From: DATAEE01 sp036258175
GTDB lineage: Bacteria > Acidobacteriota > Vicinamibacteria > Vicinamibacterales > 2-12-FULL-66-21
Assembly (NCBI GenBank): GCA_036258175.1
Contig: DATAEE010000245.1
Location: 1-10,210 of the forward strand
Reading direction: 5' to 3'
Length of the DNA stretch: 10,210 bases
Positions 6,299 to 10,210 of the stretch are shown here, piece after piece; the stretch's first letter is position 1; the number at the start of each line of letters is the position of its first letter. The notes under the pieces were generated by a model. The model had not been told where the DNA came from. It made no database searches and saw only the letters and a list, made by a program, of their open reading frames with translations. A program made the position numbers and the translations under genes.

Positions 6299-8491
6299 AT
6301 GCTCTCCCCCGGCTCCACACTGGGACCGTATCAAATCACCAAGCCGATCGGCGCCGGCGGTATGGGCCGCGTGTATGAAGCGCGGGACACGCGGCTCGGA
6401 CGCCGCGTCGCCATCAAGGTCGTCTCAGAGGAATTCAGCGAGCGGTTCATCGGTGAAGCCCGCGCAGTGGGCGCCCTCAATCATCCGCACATCTGCACCC
6501 TCTATGACATCGGTCCCAACTACCTGGTCATGGAGTACCTGGACGGAAGGCCGTTACAGGGCCCGCTGCCGCTGGAATCGGTGCGCGAGTATGCCCTGCA
6601 GATCGTGGACGCCCTCGATGCCGCTCACCGCAACGGCATCGTACATTGCGATCTGAAACCGGGAAACATCCTGTTGACCAAGTCCGGGATCAAGCTGCTG
6701 GATTTCGGCCTGGCCAAGGTCGTTCGCATCGATCCCAACGGCGAAACCCAAGCGCTCGGGTGTGCGACGCAGGCTGGATTCGTCGTGGGCACGTTTCCCT
6801 ATATGTCGCCGGAGCAGGCCGAGGGCCGTACGGTCGATGAGCGCAGCGATATGTTCTCCTTCGGGACCGTCTTGTACGAGTTACTGGCGGGACAGCGTCC
6901 GTTTGAGGGTGACACACAGGCCGCCATCGTAGCCGCGCTGCTGCGGGACGAGCCGCGGCCCCTGAAAAGCACGCGCAGCGACATCTCGGAATCCCTAGCG
7001 CTGGTCGTCGACCGCTGCTTGCGCAAGCGAGCCACCGAGCGGTTCCGGACTGCTGCGGAGCTCAAGTCGGCTCTTGCGCTGGCGCGATGGGACGCCGCCG
7101 CAGACGCCGTGTCGATAGCAGTGTTGCCGTTCGTGAATGCCAACCGCGATGACGATGGGGAGTTTTTCGCGGACGGCGTGACCGAGGACATCATCAGCGC
7201 GCTCGCGAAACTGCCGGGTCTGCGCGTGGTCGCGAGAGGCTCGGCATTCCAGTTCAAAGGGAGGTCGGCCAGCCACGAGGAGGTGCGCGACAAGCTGCGT
7301 GTCCGGGTGATTGTCGAAGGCAGTGTGCGGCGCTTCGGGCAGCGCATCCGCGTGACGGCAGCACTCATCAATACAGGCAACGGCTATCAGTTGTGGTCGG
7401 AGCGGTACGACCGCGTCGTAGAGGACGTCTTTGCCATCCAGGATGAGATCTCCCGTGCCATCGCGGACAAGCTCGAAGTCAAGCTCGCCACCGGGGAGAA
7501 GGTGGTGGCGAACCGGACCCAAAACATCGAAGCGTATAACCTGTACCTCCGAGGTCGCCAGCAATGGTACCGACGGACGCCAGCCGCCTACAGGAAGGCC
7601 GAAGAGTATTTCCGGCGAGCGGTTGCCGAGGACGCAGGCTTCATCCCCTCGCTCGTGGGCTTGGCAGATTGCCTCAGTATCGGGATCTTCTACGGCAATC
7701 TGGATCCCGCTGAGGCAGTGCCGGAAGCGCGGAAGCTTCTCGACCGTGCGCTGGCCATGGACCCGCACCTCGCGGAGACACACACGTCGCTGGGCTTCCT
7801 CGAAACCGTGCTCCTCAACTTCGCGGCAGCAGAAAAGCACTTCCTGACCTCGCATCAATTGAAGCCGGATCAGGCCCTCACGCTCCACTGGAACGCCTGT
7901 CTGGTTTCTGCGGAAGGCGGTCTCGATCAGGGGCGGGAGATGGAACACCGAGCCGCGCAACTCGAACCGACGATCCCGATGTATCTGGTGGCCGAGGCCA
8001 TCTTGATCCTACACAGCGGCGACACGTCGCTTGCGATCGAGACCCTACGGAAGGCCCTCGAGATGGATGCAGGCTATCCAGTGGGACAGGCCATGCTCGG
8101 ACAGGCGCTGTCGGAATCCGGCTCACTCGACGAGGGGACTGAGCTACTGCGAACTGCTGCAACAGCTATGGCGCCTGGCGGCCTATGGGCGCGGGGACTG
8201 TTGGGTCACTATCTGGCCAGGAAAGGCGACGCGGTTGGCGCACGGCAGACGCTCGAGGAGTTATTGACCCTCCGCAAGAACGGCTACGCGGCGGCCGTTG
8301 CGATCGCAGCCATCTACGTCGGCCTAGGCGAGGACGATCTGGCTGTCGAGTGGCTGGAAACAGCCGCGCAGTCACCTGGCGCGCTGAACTTCTGGATTCC
8401 GACGGATCCCCTGTGGAAGCGCCTGACGTCTCATCGTGGTTTTCAGGAGATCCTCGCCCGTTGGAAACGACCGAGCAATATGGCCGTCTAG
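6299..8491 (+). CDS. Ser/Thr protein kinase with TolB-N-like domain and TPRs
   Basis: A 730-residue Hanks-type kinase joined to a sensory or scaffold part. The kinase (about 10-262) has a Gly-rich loop GAGGMGRV (18-25), Lys40 (VAIK), Glu53, catalytic HCDLKPGN (116-123, Asp118), DFG (135-137) and SPE (170-172). The usual HRD arginine is Cys117, as in non-RD kinases. Residues 271-372 (SIAVLPFVN, then ADGVTEDIISALAKL) match the TolB N-terminal-like domain often paired with TPRs. TPR-like helical repeats fill about 410-690. No transmembrane helix lies between kinase and TPRs, so the protein should be cytoplasmic. The ATG at 6299 gives the family-typical start MLSPGSTLGPY; its ribosome site is weak (AGGGG 16 nt away). 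A GTG at 6257 is possible. It lies 44 bp after the FAD subunit on the same strand, so co-transcription is plausible. Targets are unknown. Confidence 0.9.
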   Translation: MLSPGSTLGPYQITKPIGAGGMGRVYEARDTRLGRRVAIKVVSEEFSERFIGEARAVGALNHPHICTLYDIGPNYLVMEYLDGRPLQGPLPLESVREYALQIVDALDAAHRNGIVHCDLKPGNILLTKSGIKLLDFGLAKVVRIDPNGETQALGCATQAGFVVGTFPYMSPEQAEGRTVDERSDMFSFGTVLYELLAGQRPFEGDTQAAIVAALLRDEPRPLKSTRSDISESLALVVDRCLRKRATERFRTAAELKSALALARWDAAADAVSIAVLPFVNANRDDDGEFFADGVTEDIISALAKLPGLRVVARGSAFQFKGRSASHEEVRDKLRVRVIVEGSVRRFGQRIRVTAALINTGNGYQLWSERYDRVVEDVFAIQDEISRAIADKLEVKLATGEKVVANRTQNIEAYNLYLRGRQQWYRRTPAAYRKAEEYFRRAVAEDAGFIPSLVGLADCLSIGIFYGNLDPAEAVPEARKLLDRALAMDPHLAETHTSLGFLETVLLNFAAAEKHFLTSHQLKPDQALTLHWNACLVSAEGGLDQGREMEHRAAQLEPTIPMYLVAEAILILHSGDTSLAIETLRKALEMDAGYPVGQAMLGQALSESGSLDEGTELLRTAATAMAPGGLWARGLLGHYLARKGDAVGARQTLEELLTLRKNGYAAAVAIAAIYVGLGEDDLAVEWLETAAQSPGALNFWIPTDPLWKRLTSHRGFQEILARWKRPSNMAV

Positions 8492-8931
8492 CTTCCGGCT
8501 ACCATATGAGCTGAGTTTCGACTGCAGGCACGCGAAGAACCGGTCTTGCATCATCTTCGACACGCTCCCGACGAGCCGCTGACCCACGTTGAGTTGGAGA
8601 GCTGGCCTTACTCCGCTATGACCCGCGATCCTGACGTCCCTACTCGCTCGCGCATACCAAGGGCGCATACTAAAGGGTGGATATTCATTCACTCCCGATG
8701 AAGGAATGCCGAGAGCGGAATATCCCGCGAGCCCTCAGAGGCCTCACCCGGACACGGACGGAAACACACACAAGACTTTCACATCGGTGGACTCGCACTC
8801 CGCCTGCCCTGGCCAGCCGCGCGGCGACTCGACCTCAAAACCGCTAGAAATCACGCGGGTTTAAGTCGTCGTCTCCCCAATGGTCTAGTCGGAGATGCGG
8901 ACGGTGACTCTGTGGGAAATCAGGACTTTGA
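8492..8931. other. Non-coding right end of the island
   Basis: About 440 bp between the kinase stop and the tRNA-His repeat. No convincing gene, T-run terminator or recombinase remnant is seen. Apart from diverged repeat copy 2 (8765-8910), the sequence is featureless to me. This is where an island integrase would often lie, next to the reconstituted tRNA, and none is there. Confidence 0.5.
8765..8910. repeat. Diverged repeat, copy 2 (att-proximal element end)
   Basis: Matches 1414-1560: the 20-mer cacacacaagactttcacat (8765-8784, one mismatch), AAACCGCTAGAAA (8838-8850) at the same 54-nt offset, and a block from GTCTCCC through ATGCGGA (8895-8901). It lies inside the island, 22 bp before the right tRNA-His repeat, whereas copy 1 lies outside the island, 92 bp before the left repeat. 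That placement is what tandem related elements would give. Confidence 0.6.
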
Positions 8932-8981
8932 ATCTGGGGTGAGTGACGGGGATTGAACCCGCGACATCCGGAGCCACAGTC
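8932..8981 (-). repeat. Probable att site (right) within tRNA-His
   Basis: Partner of 1652-1701, identical over 50 bp. Identity starts 3 bp past the encoded CCA end and stops at 8981, two bases into the 5' strand of the anticodon stem. The shared core therefore spans the anticodon loop to the 3' end, a usual crossover segment for tyrosine integrases that target tRNA genes. Confidence 0.85.
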
Positions 8982-9010
8982 CGGCGCTCTACCACTGAGC
9001 TACACTCACC
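8935..9010 (-). tRNA. tRNA-His (GTG)
   Basis: A complete cloverleaf on the minus strand. It has the extra G-1 (9010) typical of tRNA-His opposite discriminator C (8938). The 7-bp acceptor stem is GTGAGTG/CACTCAC, followed by D-arm GCTC...GAGC and anticodon stem CCGGA/TCCGG. The loop is CTGTGGC (8973-8979), giving anticodon GTG (8975-8977). The T-arm loop is TTCAATC. CCA is encoded (8935-8937). Although its 3' half is the putative att core, the gene is intact, as expected when an island restores the tRNA end. A TAAGAT (9047-9052, minus strand) could be a -10 box for a short leader; a GGGCC/GGCCC hairpin (9020-9033) lies between the acetyltransferase gene and the tRNA. Confidence 0.97.
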
Positions 9011-9068
9011 ACACCTGCCGGGCCGGACGGCCCTTGGGAAACACCAATCTTAGCACCTGCTACCTGTT

Positions 9069-9530
9069 CTACAGATCCTTCACGTGCTCGTAGAGGGGCA
9101 TCCCGAAAAAATCGCTGACTCGACCTGACGCGCGGTAGCCGTGCTTCACGTAGAACCGCGTCGCGCGGCGGAGCGGTTCGGTGGTATCGAGCGCCACAAG
9201 CGAGCAGCGCTGGTCCCGCAGCTCGCGTTCCGCGGCGTCCAGAAGAAGCGCGGCGACACCCGCACCCTGCCACGTCGGCAGCACCGCCATCCCGCGCAGG
9301 TGCCCGACGCTGCCGTCGGCCCCGCTCGCGATCGTGCCAATCACCTGTCCGTCAGGAGCAACCGCGACGAAGATGGACATCGACGCCATCCGCTCGTGAA
9401 CCGTTCGAGGCGTAAGCGTGGTGTCGCGATAAGCGTCAGGCGTATAGCGCTCGCGGTATGGTTCGAAGGCGGAGTGAAGACAGTTGAGCACCGCTTCTGC
9501 ATCGTCCGGAGTGGCGCGGCGGATGAGCAC
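9069..9530 (-). CDS. GNAT family N-acetyltransferase
   Basis: A 153-residue single-domain acetyltransferase of the GNAT fold, expected to transfer acetyl from acetyl-CoA to an amine on an unknown substrate. It begins with the usual strand IRRATPDDAEAV. Motif A is seen as LRGMAVLPTWQGAGVAALLL (78-97), with the pyrophosphate-binding Q88-G-A-G-V-A. A C-terminal motif B-like part, ATRFYVKHGYRASGRVSDFFG (123-143), fits the family's FYxxxGF element. The start is GTG at 9528-9530 with GGGGTAG just upstream. It is divergent from the YCII-type gene across 74 bp and lies upstream of tRNA-His on the same strand, outside the putative island. The substrate cannot be inferred from sequence; it could act on a small molecule or a protein terminus. 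Confidence 0.9.
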   Translation of the reverse strand: MLIRRATPDDAEAVLNCLHSAFEPYRERYTPDAYRDTTLTPRTVHERMASMSIFVAVAPDGQVIGTIASGADGSVGHLRGMAVLPTWQGAGVAALLLDAAERELRDQRCSLVALDTTEPLRRATRFYVKHGYRASGRVSDFFGMPLYEHVKDL

Positions 9531-9604
9531 GGGACTACCCCATCAGTGTAGCCGTGTCGATTCCGGCCCGTCTCGTTCGACGTCCAGATAGAAGGAGAGA
9601 CACC

Positions 9605-9976
9605 GTGAAATTCCTGAGCGTCTACAAAACTGTTGAACGGGGCATTCCCCCGACGGCCGACGAAATGGAGCGGATGGGAAAACTCATCGAAGAGGGGATG
9701 AAAGCCGGATATCTGCTGGCGGTCGAGGGATGCCTGCCCACCGTGAAGGGCGCCCGTGTCCGCCAGTCGAACGGCAAGGTGAGCGTGACCGATGGCCCTT
9801 TCACCGAAACCAAGGAAGTGATTGGCGGCCTGGCGATTCTGCAGGCGGCGTCGAGAGCGGAGGCCATCGAGCTGACGCGCCAGTTCCTCAAGGTCGCCGG
9901 TGACGGCGAGTGCGAGCTGCGTCAGCTCTACGAGGCCGAGGACCGAGGCAGCTGCGCCGAATCGACGAGCACTTAG
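9605..9976 (+). CDS. YCII/DGPF-family protein
   Basis: A small cytoplasmic protein of 123 residues with one YCII-related (DGPF) ferredoxin-like domain. The family hallmark VTDGPFTETKEVIGGLAILQ spans residues 61-80 (DGPF 63-66). The biochemical role of the family is poorly defined; members are often encoded near ECF sigma factors, but none is visible here. I chose the GTG at 9605 because AAGGAG (9592-9597) lies 7 nt upstream; an in-frame ATG at 9554 would add 17 basic residues outside the domain. Its TAG stop overlaps the TAA stop of the convergent receptor gene (shared TTAG at 9973-9976). Confidence 0.88.
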   Translation: MKFLSVYKTVERGIPPTADEMERMGKLIEEGMKAGYLLAVEGCLPTVKGARVRQSNGKVSVTDGPFTETKEVIGGLAILQAASRAEAIELTRQFLKVAGDGECELRQLYEAEDRGSCAESTST

Positions 9977-10210
9977 AACTGCAGCTGCAGTCCTAATCGA
10001 ATGAGCCGCGGCGCGACGATCTCCTGCGGACGCCTGAAGGTCGTCGCCGTCGCCTCGCGAAACCGCCGAAGGGTGACGGCGCTGTTGAGGGTGTTGAACA
10101 GATCGAGATTGAGCGTCGCACGGACACGCTGCCACTCCAGCGTTTTCTGAATGCGGAAATCAAAAAGGTGCAGGCTCGAAAGCCGGCTCGCGTCCAGGTC
10201 CGAATCCACC
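9973..10210 (-). CDS. TonB-dependent receptor-like protein, C-terminal part (cut by window edge)
   Basis: The last 78 residues of an outer-membrane beta-barrel protein that enters from the right edge. Visible strands are LHLFDFRIQKTLEWQRVRATLNLDLFNTLNS and PRLIRLGLQLQF. The 'DLFNTLNS' turn and the final aromatic Phe are typical of the last strands of CarboxypepD_reg-type TonB receptors and serve as the BAM signal. The GTG at the right edge is an internal Val codon, not a start. It is a different gene from the receptor at the left edge, which is cut at its other end. The family call rests on the C-terminus only. Confidence 0.72.
   Translation of the reverse strand, partial: VDSDLDASRLSSLHLFDFRIQKTLEWQRVRATLNLDLFNTLNSAVTLRRFREATATTFRRPQEIVAPRLIRLGLQLQF

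Larger units (their letters stand above)
1652..8981. mobile_element. Putative tRNA-His-bounded genomic island, integrase-less
   Basis: The block is defined by the 50-bp identical direct repeats at 1652-1701 and 8932-8981, a 7280-bp period. The geometry is right: tRNA-His is on the minus strand with its 3' end at 8935, the island extends from that 3' end to lower coordinates, and the displaced original 3' fragment sits at the far end. Cargo is a small lipoprotein, a form II coxSLM-like operon and a Ser/Thr kinase. No reading frame resembles a tyrosine or serine recombinase, excisionase, transposase or phage gene. It may be a cargo-only element moved in trans, or a remnant. The boundaries are seen directly; mobility is inferred. 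Confidence 0.65.

Noticed and set aside
8372..8692. Minus-strand reading frame of 106 residues after the kinase
   Set aside because: It overlaps the kinase C-terminus, has no ribosome site and no recognisable domain; it was checked as a possible integrase remnant and shows no R-H-R-Y residues in context.
10207..10209. GTG as the start of a small gene at the right edge
   Set aside because: The frame stays open to the edge and the protein is the C-terminal end of a beta-barrel receptor, so this is an internal Val.

Overview
The window looks like chromosomal DNA from a GC-rich Gram-negative bacterium, most likely an Acidobacteriota member of the Vicinamibacteria type. That is an inference from gene style: TonB-dependent receptors with an N-terminal carboxypeptidase-regulatory-like domain, a Ser/Thr kinase fused to a TolB-N-like domain and TPRs, a molybdenum hydroxylase operon, and frequent GTG starts. 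No phylogenetic marker other than one tRNA is present.

Layout. Left flank (1-1651): the N-terminal part of a TonB-dependent receptor (minus strand, runs off the left edge), divergent from a secreted two-DTG retropepsin-like aspartic protease, then about 280 bases of non-coding, repeat-rich DNA. Middle (1652-8981): a block bounded by two identical 50-bp direct repeats. The right copy is the 3' part of an intact tRNA-His gene (8935-9010, minus strand), and the left copy is an orphan 3' fragment of the same tRNA in the same orientation. The block holds a small carboxypeptidase-regulatory-like lipoprotein (minus), a three-gene molybdenum hydroxylase operon in small-large-medium order (form II, coxSLM-like; plus), and a Ser/Thr kinase with TPRs (plus). 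Right flank (9011-10210): a GNAT acetyltransferase (minus), a divergent YCII/DGPF-family protein (plus), and the C-terminal part of another TonB-dependent receptor (minus, runs off the right edge).

How the genes may work together. The SLM genes are translationally linked (a 3-bp gap, then a 4-bp overlap) and should form one FeS/FAD/Mo-pterin hydroxylase. The large subunit has the form II AYRGAGR motif, so its substrate is not known and CO should not be assumed. The kinase follows 44 bp later on the same strand and may be co-transcribed.

The main discovery is the tRNA-His-bounded block. It has the geometry of an integrated island (attL/attR, 7280-bp period) but encodes no recognisable integrase, so it resembles a cargo-only element mobilised in trans or one that has lost its integrase. 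A second, diverged conserved stretch lies just before each tRNA repeat (1414-1560 and 8765-8910). This suggests that the DNA left of 1652 is the end of a related, older island, i.e. tandem accretion at this tRNA. An imperfect octamer array (1565-1639) accounts for the length difference between the two stretches.
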